A DNA stretch of 64,000 nucleotides from UBA6168 sp964508135 (GCA_964508135.1 CAZDSU010000036.1:1-64000); one strand, 5' to 3'; counted from the first letter of the stretch, positions 16,938 to 25,620 are shown. Numbers and translations: made by a program. Notes: generated by a model not told the origin, from the sequence alone.

Positions 16938-18071
16938 ATGGAGGATTTTCGCTTAAAAAAATGGAGGCTCATATTTGGCAAACAATCCGACCCAGAGGCC
17001 GGGATTGGCCTCGAAGGCGACGCTGCTGGCATGGACAACGTGCTAGAAGCGCTTTACAACAATGAGCGTAAAGGTGGACTTGGAGCATCCTCTCCCAACG
17101 TCAACCGCTGGCTCGGTGACATTAGGCAATATTTTTCCACCTCAGTGGTACAGGTAATGCAGAAAGATGCCGTAGAACGGCTTGACCTCCAACGCCTTTT
17201 ACTGGAGCCAGAACTGTTGCAGTTGGTAGAGCCCGACGTCAGCCTCGTGGCTACCATGCTTTCCTTGAACAAAGTCATGCCCACCAAGACTAGGGAAACT
17301 GCCCGGATGGTGATAAAAAAAGTAGTGGAAGAGCTGGAATCGAAGCTTCGCAACCCACTGCGCCAGGCTATCGAAGGAGCGTTGAGCCGCTCGGTTCGCA
17401 ACCATCGTCCCAAGCTCAACGAAGTGGACTGGAACCGTACTATCCGCCTCAATTTGAAACACTATAAGCCTGATTATCAGATAGTTATACCAGAAATCAT
17501 CATTGGACATGGCCGAAAAGGGCAATCACTGCGGCACGTGATTCTCTTGGTTGACCAAAGCGGCTCCATGGCTTCGTCGGTGGTCTATGCAGGGGTGATG
17601 GGCGCAATCATGGCCTCGCTTAAGTCGGTGCGCACACATTTCATCGCCTTTGACACAGCGGTGGCTGACCTGACCAATGAGATGAAAGACCCAGTTGATT
17701 TATTGTTCGGTATCCAGCTTGGCGGTGGTACGGACATCAACAAGGCACTGGGCTATGCAAAGGAACTTATCCATGCACCATCAGACACGATTTTGGTGCT
17801 CATCAGCGACCTCTTTGAAGGGGGCAACCAGGGTGAGATGCTAAAAAAGGCCGCTGCCATCAAAGCCTCTGGCGTGAACTTTATCGTGCTGCTGGCCTTG
17901 GACGATAAGGGCGCTCCGTCCTTTGACAGATCGGTTGCTACCTCGATGGCTTCGTTCGACATTCCCAGTTTTGCCTGCATACCCGACAATTTTCCGGAAC
18001 TGATGGAAGCGGCTATCAGTAAAAAAGATTTGGCACATTGGGCAGGAACCAACCCGCGGGGACTCAGCTAG
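16938..18071 (+). CDS. VWA domain protein (CoxE-like)
   Basis: This 377-residue protein has a helical N-terminal region (1-195) and a C-terminal von Willebrand A domain. The domain has a complete metal-ion-dependent adhesion site: DQSGSM (Asp206, Ser208, Ser210), the GGGTDI threonine near residue 264 and a later SDLFEGG. It is soluble with no signal peptide. In other genomes such proteins commonly work with a MoxR-type AAA ATPase as metal-insertion or remodelling helpers; no such partner is adjacent here. It is divergent from thrB. The ATG at 16938 is preferred to an upstream start by 33 bp. Confidence 0.85.
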   Translation: MEDFRLKKWRLIFGKQSDPEAGIGLEGDAAGMDNVLEALYNNERKGGLGASSPNVNRWLGDIRQYFSTSVVQVMQKDAVERLDLQRLLLEPELLQLVEPDVSLVATMLSLNKVMPTKTRETARMVIKKVVEELESKLRNPLRQAIEGALSRSVRNHRPKLNEVDWNRTIRLNLKHYKPDYQIVIPEIIIGHGRKGQSLRHVILLVDQSGSMASSVVYAGVMGAIMASLKSVRTHFIAFDTAVADLTNEMKDPVDLLFGIQLGGGTDINKALGYAKELIHAPSDTILVLISDLFEGGNQGEMLKKAAAIKASGVNFIVLLALDDKGAPSFDRSVATSMASFDIPSFACIPDNFPELMEAAISKKDLAHWAGTNPRGLS

Positions 18072-18137
18072 GCAGCTCTGTCTTTTTTACATCCAAAAAC
18101 AACCGCTAAAGCCGTCATGCTTTGAGGAAAGAATTTC

Positions 18138-18145
18138 TACTTTTG
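18138..18145 (+). promoter_or_regulatory. Bacteroidota -7 box upstream of prs
   Basis: TACTTTTG matches TAnnTTTG and predicts a 5' untranslated region of about 145 bases before prs. A TTTG lies 13 bases upstream, closer than the usual spacing. Confidence 0.5.
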
Positions 18146-18190
18146 CGGCACAGTATTATCTCTGGTCGATCAGCAAGTTTTACGATTTGG

Positions 18191-18301
18191 ATGAGAAAGC
18201 TTACAGGTGGCAAATTCAGTGGGTGCTTCGGTCAAATGAACTTTCTCCACAATTGTTTTGCTGGTGAGCCAAAGTCCACTCCCTTCCAATTTACATTATG
18301 A
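18191..18301 (+). CDS. Possible 36-residue upstream ORF of prs
   Basis: An ATG-initiated ORF of 36 codons lies in the predicted prs leader, and its stop codon overlaps the prs start codon in the ATGA arrangement. No homology is recognised, so it may be a chance ORF. If translated, it could couple ribosomes into prs. Confidence 0.25.
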   Translation: MRKLTGGKFSGCFGQMNFLHNCFAGEPKSTPFQFTL

Positions 18302-19248
18302 CAAATGCTATGGTCGAAGTAAAAATTTTCTCAGGAACAAACTCGAACTATCTGGCCGAGAAAATAGCCGACTACTATGGACAACCACTCGGCGATATTT
18401 CCGTTAACCGCTTTAGTGATGGAGAGATGCAGCCAGTTATCAATGAATCCGTGCGAGGAGCCTATGTTTTCCTGATACAATCAACGTTTGCACCTGCCGA
18501 AAACCTGATGGAACTGCTACTGGTGATTGATGCAGCCAAGCGGGCTTCCGCTGGTTACATCACTGCTGTTATTCCTTATTTTGGCTATGCTCGCCAAGAC
18601 CGTAAAGACAAGCCACGGGTGCCGATTTCGGCCAAGCTCATCGCCGAACTGCTGCAAGCAGCTGGCGCCAATCGGGTGATGACCATGGATTTTCACGCCG
18701 ATCAGATTCAGGGCTTTTTCGATATACCGGTTGACCACCTAAAAAGTGAGGCCATTTACATGCCCCATCTTGAAAAAATGGATTTGACCAATGCGCTATT
18801 CGCCTCACCAGATGTGGGTGGCGTCAAGCGGGCAAGGACATATGCCAAACATTTTGGCAAGAATCTCGTCATTTGCGACAAGTACCGCAAGAAGGCAAAC
18901 GAGATTGCCGAGATGACCGTCATCGGTGATGTAAAGGGCGCTGACGTGATTTTGGTTGACGACCTGGTGGATACAGCCGGCACGCTCTGTAGAGCGGCTG
19001 ACATCATCATGAGGGAAGGTGCAAAGAGCGTACGAGCCATCTGCACCCATCCGGTGCTTTCGGGAAAGGCATTTGAGAACATTGAAAAATCAATGCTTCA
19101 GGAATTGATAGTTTGTGACACGATACCCATTTCACAGGCCAAGCGGCCTGAAAAAATAAAAGTTCTTTCCACTGCGAAACTTTTCGCAAGGGCAATACGC
19201 AACACACACGAGCACCGTTCGATATCAGCACTGTTTATTGAAGGGTAA
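18298..19248 (+). CDS. prs: Ribose-phosphate pyrophosphokinase
   Basis: This 316-residue enzyme makes PRPP from ribose-5-phosphate and ATP, feeding purine, pyrimidine, histidine, tryptophan and NAD synthesis. The motifs RFSDGEMQ, YFGYARQDRK, TMDFHADQIQGFF and the PRPP-binding loop DVILVDDLVDTAGTL (about residues 217-231) are all present. The start is either the ATG at 18298 or the second Met four codons later. It is preceded by a long leader with a possible upstream ORF and converges on an ArsR-type gene across a perfect hairpin. Confidence 0.96.
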   Translation: MTNAMVEVKIFSGTNSNYLAEKIADYYGQPLGDISVNRFSDGEMQPVINESVRGAYVFLIQSTFAPAENLMELLLVIDAAKRASAGYITAVIPYFGYARQDRKDKPRVPISAKLIAELLQAAGANRVMTMDFHADQIQGFFDIPVDHLKSEAIYMPHLEKMDLTNALFASPDVGGVKRARTYAKHFGKNLVICDKYRKKANEIAEMTVIGDVKGADVILVDDLVDTAGTLCRAADIIMREGAKSVRAICTHPVLSGKAFENIEKSMLQELIVCDTIPISQAKRPEKIKVLSTAKLFARAIRNTHEHRSISALFIEG

Positions 19249-19292
19249 ACGACCTGCCTACTACTTGGGATTAGCTTTTTCAGCCCAGCTCC

Positions 19293-19328
19293 ATTTCTGA
19301 TTACCGTTTGGATGAGGTAATCAGAAAT
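19293..19328. repeat. 12-bp-stem hairpin between prs and an ArsR gene
   Basis: ATTTCTGATTAC (19293-19304) and its exact complement (19317-19328) flank a 12-base loop. The hairpin overlaps the last codons of the convergent regulator. There is no T run on either side, so its role as a terminator is uncertain. Confidence 0.7.
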
Positions 19329-19618
19329 GCCCCAATAGCTTTCATGGCATTGGCCACTTTGTCGTAATCTACTTTGTAGTGGATGAATTTGCCGTCACGC
19401 ACCGTTTCCACAATACCAGCCGATCGGAGTATACGAAGGTGTTGTGAGGTGATGGACTGCTCCAACTTTAAGGTGTTGTAGATTTTGTTGACGTTGATAG
19501 TCTCATGTTCGTCGATGAACTCTAGGATTTTCATACGCAGTGGATGAGCCAATGCCCTGAGTATCTCCGACGACACCTGTAGCTTGTCATCATTGATGAT
19601 TACCTTAGCCTTTCTCAT
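19301..19618 (-). CDS. ArsR-type winged-helix regulator, copy 1
   Basis: This 105-residue DNA-binding protein of the ArsR fold has ALAHPLRMKILEFI followed by the recognition segment LEQSITSQHLRILRSAGIV and a beta-wing RDGKFIHYKVD. It contains no cysteine, so a thiol-based metal or redox sensor is unlikely. It starts at ATG 19618; a TTG nine bases upstream is less likely. A paralogue lies upstream on the same strand, separated by a hairpin terminator. The target genes and signal are unknown. Confidence 0.88.
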   Translation of the reverse strand: MRKAKVIINDDKLQVSSEILRALAHPLRMKILEFIDEHETINVNKIYNTLKLEQSITSQHLRILRSAGIVETVRDGKFIHYKVDYDKVANAMKAIGAFLITSSKR

Positions 19619-19695
19619 AGAAGTCAAAATTTTTAGGCGAAACGAAGTTGTGAAGGCAAATATGCGCTAATTATTTATCTTTTCAAAAAAGTTAT

Positions 19696-19736
19696 AAAAA
19701 AATGCTGTAAGCCCACACGGGTTTACAGCATTTTTG
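19696..19736. terminator. Bidirectional terminator between the two ArsR genes
   Basis: ATGCTGTAA (19702-19710) and TTACAGCAT (19723-19731) form a stem extended by GCCC/GGG, with A and T runs on both sides. It ends the upstream ArsR gene on the minus strand. The rest of this 281-bp gap shows no gene. Confidence 0.85.
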
Positions 19737-19899
19737 TAAAAGCCTTATTAATAGAAAATTAGCAAATAACTCGTAAGCGTATGGTTGTGCACTTACAGAA
19801 TTTTGCCTTGAGTCAAGTTTTTTCCATCAAGGGATTATAATTTGATTTAAGAATTAGAACGCCTCCACATGCCAAGTAGAAGATGCAACTGTGTTAAAA

Positions 19900-20238
19900 T
19901 CAGGCTGCCAAATCTTCTACCAATTTTGAAATTTGCCCTAGGCGGTCTTTGTCCAATCCGTAAAAAATGAATTTACCTTGGCGCTCGGTGGCCACCACGC
20001 CAGCCCTGCGGAGGATGGCCAAGTGCTGTGATGCTACACTCTGCTCCAGTCGCAACTTGATGTAAATGTCAGTCACGGTCATCTTTTCATTCTCTTCCAA
20101 CAAATCAATGACCCGCTGACGGAGTTTGTGGTTGATGGCCCGGAGCACCAACACGGCTTTGCGCAGTTCTGCGTAGTCGAGCTGGATTTCTTCTTTTCCC
20201 TTCTTGAGCACAATTGTCTCGCTCTTTTGCTTTCTCAT
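19900..20238 (-). CDS. ArsR-type winged-helix regulator, copy 2
   Basis: This 112-residue paralogue of the downstream regulator has a longer, Lys/Glu-rich N-terminus. It shows the ArsR pattern VLRAINHKLRQRVIDLL, then LEQSVASQHLAILRRAGVV and the wing RQGKFIFYGLD. It also has no cysteine. A perfect 15-bp palindrome (20269-20283) lies 31 bp upstream of the start and is a natural candidate for its own operator. The two genes are probably an old duplication with separate terminators. Confidence 0.88.
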   Translation of the reverse strand: MRKQKSETIVLKKGKEEIQLDYAELRKAVLVLRAINHKLRQRVIDLLEENEKMTVTDIYIKLRLEQSVASQHLAILRRAGVVATERQGKFIFYGLDKDRLGQISKLVEDLAA

Positions 20239-20268
20239 ATTATGTTTTTTTTAAACTGGTTAAAAAAT

Positions 20269-20283
20269 TGTTGAAATTCAACA
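20269..20283. promoter_or_regulatory. Candidate ArsR operator palindrome
   Basis: TGTTGAAATTCAACA is a perfect palindrome about a single central base, 31-45 bp upstream of the ArsR-type gene, in the position expected for autoregulation. Confidence 0.5.
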
Positions 20284-20479
20284 TTCAAGTTTTCTCAAAT
20301 TAATAAAATCTTCATACCTGCAAACCAAGAACTATACCAATCGAAGTGATAATAGTCCGTCGTAATGCTTAACGTACGTGAAATCAGTGCGAAAATAAAC
20401 GCACATTTTTAAAATTCAAAGAAATTTAAAAGTAATTTTTTTTATTATATGAAATCATTTACGCCTAACAATCAGCGAA

Positions 20480-21178
20480 TTAGCTAGGTTTTAGCCGTGC
20501 GGAGGTGATGTTCGGGGCCTTTAGGTAGAGGGGGGAGGTGTATGCTGTATCTGCAAAATTCTTATTCAAAAATGCGGTCATAGCATGTGGAATTATTTGC
20601 AAAGAATTGCAATTTTTTACGCCACTTAAAGTTGCCAAAGGGTTGTCAAGCATCATTTTGCACTTCTCGATGCCATTTCCACAGAAAACAATCCTTTGTC
20701 CTGCTGAAAAATACGAGCTAAAAGCTGTCCGGCCAATCACCATCGGTTGAGGTGGCAACCTGATATCGCCCTTGGCGGTGTACAGCGCAGTGTAAACTTC
20801 CATTCGGCGGGCGTCAATCATTGGGCAGTAGAGCGCACTCGAATCTTGGGCTTTTTCGTGGGCGGCATTGGCCAGCGCCGCTAAGGTACTGACGATGATA
20901 AGGGGCTTCTCCAGCGCAAAGCAGATGCCCTTTGCCGTCGAAAAACCTACCCTCAAGGAGGTATAGGAACCTGGACCTTGGCTCACAGCCACGGCATCCA
21001 GGTCTTGCAAGTGAAACCCAGCCTCATCCATGCAACGCTGGATGAGCAGCGTGATGACCCTTGAGTGCTCATTTTGCTCGCTGGACTCCTGCAACGATAG
21101 AGCTTCCATGCCTCGGCTTAGGCATACGGAACACACACCCGTTGCCGCTTCGATGTTTAAAATGAGTGGAACTGTCAA
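20480..21178 (-). CDS. tsaB: tRNA threonylcarbamoyladenosine synthesis protein TsaB
   Basis: This 232-residue ASKHA-fold protein partners with TsaD in making the universal t6A modification at position 37 of ANN-decoding tRNAs. It shows LNIEAATGVCSVCL at the N-terminus, the QNEHSRVI region, the diagnostic SQGPGSYTSLRVG motif and PMIDARRMEVYTA. It starts at TTG 21178, as no in-frame ATG precedes the conserved strand. It is divergent from prfA. Confidence 0.92.
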   Translation of the reverse strand: MTVPLILNIEAATGVCSVCLSRGMEALSLQESSEQNEHSRVITLLIQRCMDEAGFHLQDLDAVAVSQGPGSYTSLRVGFSTAKGICFALEKPLIIVSTLAALANAAHEKAQDSSALYCPMIDARRMEVYTALYTAKGDIRLPPQPMVIGRTAFSSYFSAGQRIVFCGNGIEKCKMMLDNPLATLSGVKNCNSLQIIPHAMTAFLNKNFADTAYTSPLYLKAPNITSARLKPS

Positions 21179-21211
21179 ATGGTTATCAATGTTTTCGGTC
21201 GTTTAAATTCC

Positions 21212-21219
21212 TATTTTTG
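21212..21219 (+). promoter_or_regulatory. Bacteroidota -7 box for prfA
   Basis: TATTTTTG matches TAnnTTTG and would give a leader of about 150 bases before prfA. A tiny ORF (21244-21276, 10 codons, Phe/Leu rich) and the hairpin CCCCTttcgAGGGG lie in that leader. Confidence 0.5.
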
Positions 21220-21373
21220 CGCCCATAACGTGAAAGTAATTTTATGAACTTCTTCCTTCTTCACAGCTTCTTGTAGCTACGTAAAATCTTGGTTCCCCTT
21301 TCGAGGGGTAGCAGCTTTCCTTTTTTCAAAATTGCTGGGCAGTGTTTCCGGCACAAAAATCAATAAAAATCGC

Positions 21374-22444
21374 ATGTTAGATAAACTTGAATCCATTCGC
21401 AGCAATTTCATCAACCTGGAGGAGCAGATGTCCGACCCAAGCATTGTTAGCGACCAAGCCCGTTATACCAAAATCAGCAAGGAATATTTCAAGCTAAAGG
21501 AAGTCGTGGATGTCTATCTCGACTATAAAAAAGTGTTAGAAAATATTGACGGCGCAAAGGAACTGCTCCGAGAAAAGGATGAGGAAATGCGTGAAATGGC
21601 CAAGCTCGAACTCCAAGAACTAGAACCCCGTAAAACGGTGCTGGAGGAAATAATCAAAACCCTGCTAATTCCACGTGACCCAGAGGATGCGCGGGACATC
21701 ATCTTCGAAATCAGGGCTGGCACTGGCGGCGACGAGGCCAGCCTTTTTGCAGGCGACCTCTTCCGTATGTACATCAAGTACTTCGAAACACAGGACTGGA
21801 AAACGGAGGTACTCTACGAAAACGAGGGCACTGCTGGCGGCTACAAAGAAGTTACTGTGGAGGTGAGGGGCAACGACGTTTACGGAAGAATGAAGTTCGA
21901 GTCCGGCGTACACCGCGTGCAGCGGGTACCTGCCACCGAGACCAAAGGCCGCGTACATACCTCTGCCGCCACCGTGGCCGTCATGCCCAAAATGGAAATG
22001 GAAGATGTGAACATCAACCGCTCCGACCTTAAAATTGATACCTTCCGTTCCAGCGGTGCAGGTGGACAGCACGTGAACAAGACCGAGTCCGGTGTGCGCC
22101 TAACGCACATCCCCACTGGCGTGGTGGTCGAATGTACCGAGGGCCGCTCGCAGCACTCCAACAAGGAAATAGCCGAGCAGCGGCTATACTCCAAAATCTA
22201 CGAAATGCAGAAAGAGAAAATGAACGCCACCATTGCTGCACAACGAAAATCGCTCGTCGGCTCCGGCGACCGCTCCGAAAAAATCCGTACCTACAACTTT
22301 CCACAGAACCGCATCACCGACCACCGCATTGAACTGACACTCTACAATCTCGACCAAGTGTTGGAGGGCGATATTACCCGTATTATCGAGGGACTGCAAA
22401 TCGCCGAGAACACTGAGAAGATGAAGGCCATGGAGGAGGTGTGA
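21374..22444 (+). CDS. prfA: Peptide chain release factor 1
   Basis: This 356-residue class I release factor recognises UAA and UAG codons. The catalytic GGQ is in SSGAGGQHVNKTESGVRLTH, and codon-recognition domain 2 precedes it. There is no frameshift site of the prfB type. The ATG at 21374 fits the family length; an upstream in-frame start would add 14 unconserved residues. The 5' leader holds a palindrome half related to the twin-hairpin element at 1906-2017. Confidence 0.95.
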   Translation: MLDKLESIRSNFINLEEQMSDPSIVSDQARYTKISKEYFKLKEVVDVYLDYKKVLENIDGAKELLREKDEEMREMAKLELQELEPRKTVLEEIIKTLLIPRDPEDARDIIFEIRAGTGGDEASLFAGDLFRMYIKYFETQDWKTEVLYENEGTAGGYKEVTVEVRGNDVYGRMKFESGVHRVQRVPATETKGRVHTSAATVAVMPKMEMEDVNINRSDLKIDTFRSSGAGGQHVNKTESGVRLTHIPTGVVVECTEGRSQHSNKEIAEQRLYSKIYEMQKEKMNATIAAQRKSLVGSGDRSEKIRTYNFPQNRITDHRIELTLYNLDQVLEGDITRIIEGLQIAENTEKMKAMEEV

Positions 22445-22516
22445 TTTTAGGTGGCAGTTCGGCTGTGTGCAGCCGTGACTGTGGGTTTGACGATAGAACA
22501 TTCCTCGGCTTAGAAC

Positions 22517-22559
22517 TTTTTTTGTTTAAATTCTTTACAAGAAAGTTTAAACAAAAAAA
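22517..22559. promoter_or_regulatory. Candidate operator palindrome upstream of crtI
   Basis: Arms TTTTTTTGTTTAAA (22517-22530) and TTTAAACAAAAAAA (22546-22559) enclose a second short palindrome TTCTTtacAAGAA. On the plus strand the distal arm is A-rich, so this is not a terminator for prfA. Its place between prfA and the carotenoid genes suggests a regulator-binding site. Confidence 0.5.
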
Positions 22560-22607
22560 CCAACCTCCTGTTAAACTTTGGTTTTTCACCAAACGCAAAA
22601 CAGGATT

Positions 22608-24080
22608 TTGGCAAAAAAAGTAATTGTTATCGGTTCCGGTTTTTCTGGGTTGGCCACGGCAAGCTGCCTTGCCCAAGGGGGCTTTGATGTGACTGTGCTC
22701 GAAAAGAACGATGCTCCCGGCGGACGTGCCCGCAAGTTTGAGGCCGATGGCTTCACCTTTGACATGGGGCCGAGTTGGTATTGGATGCCCGATGTCTTTG
22801 AAGATTATTTCAACCGCTTTGGAAAAAAGGCAGCCGACTATTACGATTTGGTACGCCTCGACCCTTCCTACCGCATATTTTTTGGTGAAAAAGACGAGAT
22901 GAACGTGCCCGCTGGCGTGGAGGCACTTTGTCAGATGTTCGAGCAAGTGGAGCCGGGTAGCAGCAAGAAGTTGCGCAATTTTTTATCCGAAGCAAAATAC
23001 AAATACGAGGTGGGTATGGGCGAGTTCGTGCGCAAGCCGAGCTTGTCGCTGTGGGAATTTGCCGACCTGCGCATCATGGCCAGCATGTTCCGGCTGCAAA
23101 TGTTTAGCTCGCTGTCTTCGCACGTGCGGTCGCTTTTTACCAACAAAAAACTGATAGAACTGCTTGAATTCCCTGTGCTTTTTTTAGGTGCTACACCCGA
23201 GAACACCCCCGCTATGTACAGCCTGATGAACTATGCCGACATGGCGCTTGGCACTTGGTACCCGATGGGTGGCATGACCAAAATCATCGAGGGCATGGTG
23301 TCGTTGGCCATGGAACTAGGCGTGAAAATCAGGCTCGGCGAGGAGGTGAAGCAGATTTATGTGCCAAATGGCCATGCCACAAAGGTCGTCACTACAAAGG
23401 GCGAGTATGCCGCCGATGTAGTGGTGGGCGGTGCCGATTACCACCACGTCGAGCAAAACTTGCTGGACGAACGGGTGCGGCAGTACAGTGAAAAATACTG
23501 GGACAAACGAGTGATGGCACCGTCAAGCCTCCTGTTTTACCTCGGCGTGAACAAGCGCCTGAAGGGTCTGCTACACCACAACCTATTCTTTGACAAGGAC
23601 TTCAAGCAGCACGCCGTGGAGATTTACGAAAACCCTGCTTGGCCGACCAATCCACTTTTTTACGTCTGCGTACCAAGCGTGACCGATGCCTCGGTGGCAC
23701 CGGAGGGCTGCGAAAACCTATTCGTGCTGATACCCCTGGCCCCCGACCTGCAGGATACAGAGGAGCTTCGTGAGAAATATTTCGATATCGTGATGCAGCG
23801 CCTCGAAGACTTTACCGGACAGGACATTCGCAAATCGATTATTTTTAAGCGGTCGTTTGCACACAACGATTTCAAAACTGACTACCACGCCTTCAAGGGA
23901 AATGCCTACGGGTTGGCAAACACGCTGCTTCAAACTGCATTTTTGAAGCCCAAAATAAAAAGCAAAAAAGTCAAAAACCTTTACTTCACCGGCCAACTCA
24001 CCGCTCCCGGCCCAGGCGTTCCGCCGTCGCTGATTTCGGGGCAGGTGGTGGCTGAGCTAATTGCGAAAAACCATAAATGA
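22608..24080 (+). CDS. crtI: Phytoene desaturase
   Basis: This 490-residue FAD-dependent carotenoid desaturase converts phytoene to lycopene. The dinucleotide-binding motif IGSGFSG (residues 8-14) starts the protein, followed by EKNDAPGGRAR, the DMGPSWYWMP segment and the C-terminal TGQLTAPGPGVPPSL signature. No ATG precedes the Rossmann strand; the TTG at 22608 is chosen and a TTG at 22578 is the alternative. It heads a plus-strand cluster with crtB about 100 bp downstream and crtZ after that. Confidence 0.94.
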   Translation: MAKKVIVIGSGFSGLATASCLAQGGFDVTVLEKNDAPGGRARKFEADGFTFDMGPSWYWMPDVFEDYFNRFGKKAADYYDLVRLDPSYRIFFGEKDEMNVPAGVEALCQMFEQVEPGSSKKLRNFLSEAKYKYEVGMGEFVRKPSLSLWEFADLRIMASMFRLQMFSSLSSHVRSLFTNKKLIELLEFPVLFLGATPENTPAMYSLMNYADMALGTWYPMGGMTKIIEGMVSLAMELGVKIRLGEEVKQIYVPNGHATKVVTTKGEYAADVVVGGADYHHVEQNLLDERVRQYSEKYWDKRVMAPSSLLFYLGVNKRLKGLLHHNLFFDKDFKQHAVEIYENPAWPTNPLFYVCVPSVTDASVAPEGCENLFVLIPLAPDLQDTEELREKYFDIVMQRLEDFTGQDIRKSIIFKRSFAHNDFKTDYHAFKGNAYGLANTLLQTAFLKPKIKSKKVKNLYFTGQLTAPGPGVPPSLISGQVVAELIAKNHK

Positions 24081-24181
24081 ACCAGTGAGCACACAGAGCG
24101 ACACGGGAGATTATGGATGAAAATTCTCTGCCCCTCTGTGCTCTCTTTGCTTGAAAAGAGGAATACGAAACTAACCTTACC

Positions 24182-25018
24182 ATGCTAAATTTATATCACA
24201 CCACTTGCCAAGAGTGCAGCCAACTCATCACGAAGCGGTACAGCACTTCGTTCTCGATGGGCATTCGGGCTTTTGACGAAAAAATCAGGATGCCGGTGTA
24301 CGCCATCTACGGCTTCGTGCGCTTTGCCGACGAAATCGTGGACACTTTTCACGGGTTCTCGAAAGCCAATCTGCTGCGGCGCTTCCGGGAGGACACCTGC
24401 ACGGCGATACGGGAGGGCATCAGCTTGAACCCCGTGCTTCATTCTTTTCAGGAAGTGGTGCACCGCTATGGCATCGAGCAAGAACTGATTGACGCCTTCC
24501 TCGACAGCATGGAGATGGACCTGCACCATAGTTTTTACGGTAGTGATTTGTACGAAAAATACATCTACGGCTCGGCGGAAGTAGTGGGCCTGATGTGCCT
24601 TCGGGTATTCTGTGAGGGTGACCGTGAATTGTACGATAGACTGAAATCACCGGCCCGCAGCCTTGGGGCGGCGTTCCAAAAAATCAACTTCCTACGTGAC
24701 CTCAAGAGCGATTTTGACGACCGGGGGCGGGTCTATTTTCCCGGTGTGGATTTTTCCAACTTTACCACAGAGGATAAGCGAAAAATCGAAGTGGAGATAA
24801 AAAAAGACTTCGATGATGCCTACCTTGGCATCGTGCAATTGCCGAAAAGCGCCCGTTTTGGCGTTTATTTGGCTTATGTTTATTACTTGAATTTGTTCAA
24901 AAAAATACGCCGAACAGCGGCAGCCAAAGTGAAAGAGCAACGCATCCGGGTACACGACGGCAAGAAGATTTACCTGCTGTGCAGTTCGGCGGTGCGCATG
25001 AGTTTGAATATGATGTGA
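24182..25018 (+). CDS. crtB: Phytoene synthase
   Basis: This 278-residue squalene/phytoene synthase family enzyme condenses two geranylgeranyl diphosphates to phytoene. The first Asp-rich motif is DEIVD (Asp50, Asp54) and the second is NFLRDLKSD (Asn170 to Asp178), with VYFP following as usual. It lies between crtI and crtZ. Phytoene rather than squalene synthesis is inferred mainly from this context. Confidence 0.93.
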   Translation: MLNLYHTTCQECSQLITKRYSTSFSMGIRAFDEKIRMPVYAIYGFVRFADEIVDTFHGFSKANLLRRFREDTCTAIREGISLNPVLHSFQEVVHRYGIEQELIDAFLDSMEMDLHHSFYGSDLYEKYIYGSAEVVGLMCLRVFCEGDRELYDRLKSPARSLGAAFQKINFLRDLKSDFDDRGRVYFPGVDFSNFTTEDKRKIEVEIKKDFDDAYLGIVQLPKSARFGVYLAYVYYLNLFKKIRRTAAAKVKEQRIRVHDGKKIYLLCSSAVRMSLNMM

Positions 25019-25106
25019 TTGTTGGATTGTTAAATTGTTTGACTGTTGCCCTCGTGGCGTGTACCGTGACAATAAAACAATCCCAACAATAAAACAATCC
25101 AACAAT
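25018..25106. repeat. Inverted repeat between crtB and crtZ
   Basis: ATTGTTGGATTGTT (25018-25031) and its exact complement (25093-25106) flank 61 bp that holds further degenerate ATTGTTT and AAACAAT units. The right arm overlaps the crtZ start codon. Confidence 0.8.
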
Positions 25107-25611
25107 GCTAACAATCCAAAATATCCTCATCACCCTCGCCACTGTAGGCGGCATGGAGTTCGTGGCGTGGTTTGCCCACAAGTATATCATGCACGGCTTT
25201 GGCTGGAAATGGCACGAAGACCACCACCGACCTGATTTCAAGGAAGGACGCTGGTTTGAAAAAAACGACCTGTTCTTCCTCGTCTTTGCCACGCCGGGCA
25301 TTACCTGCATCACGCTGGGCACTTTCACGACGCACAGCTGGCTATTTTACGTAGGGTTGGGCATCACCATTTACGGAGCCATTTACTTCCTAATCCACGA
25401 TGTTTACATCCACCAACGTTTCGAGTGGTTTAGGCAACTGGACTCGAAGTACAGCCGAGCCATCCTGCGGGCGCACGGGGCGCACCATGCCCGCCAAACT
25501 AAGGAAGCTGGCGAGTCCTTTGGACTGCTGGTAGTGAACCCGAAGTATTTTAGGCGGAGGAGTGAGTGGGGAAAGAAGGGGGGAAAACCTACTGAAATGG
25601 AGAAGAACTAA
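25105..25611 (+). CDS. crtZ: Beta-carotene hydroxylase, CrtZ type
   Basis: This 168-residue membrane di-iron hydroxylase of the fatty-acid hydroxylase superfamily has the histidine motifs HKYIMH (25-30), HEDHH (37-41), HDVYIH and HGAHH, separated by hydrophobic segments. It hydroxylates the ionone rings of beta-carotene toward zeaxanthin. The start codon lies in the right arm of an inverted repeat. It completes the crt cluster, in which a lycopene cyclase is missing. Confidence 0.92.
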   Translation: MLTIQNILITLATVGGMEFVAWFAHKYIMHGFGWKWHEDHHRPDFKEGRWFEKNDLFFLVFATPGITCITLGTFTTHSWLFYVGLGITIYGAIYFLIHDVYIHQRFEWFRQLDSKYSRAILRAHGAHHARQTKEAGESFGLLVVNPKYFRRRSEWGKKGGKPTEMEKN

Positions 25612-25620
25612 TTTATTGCT

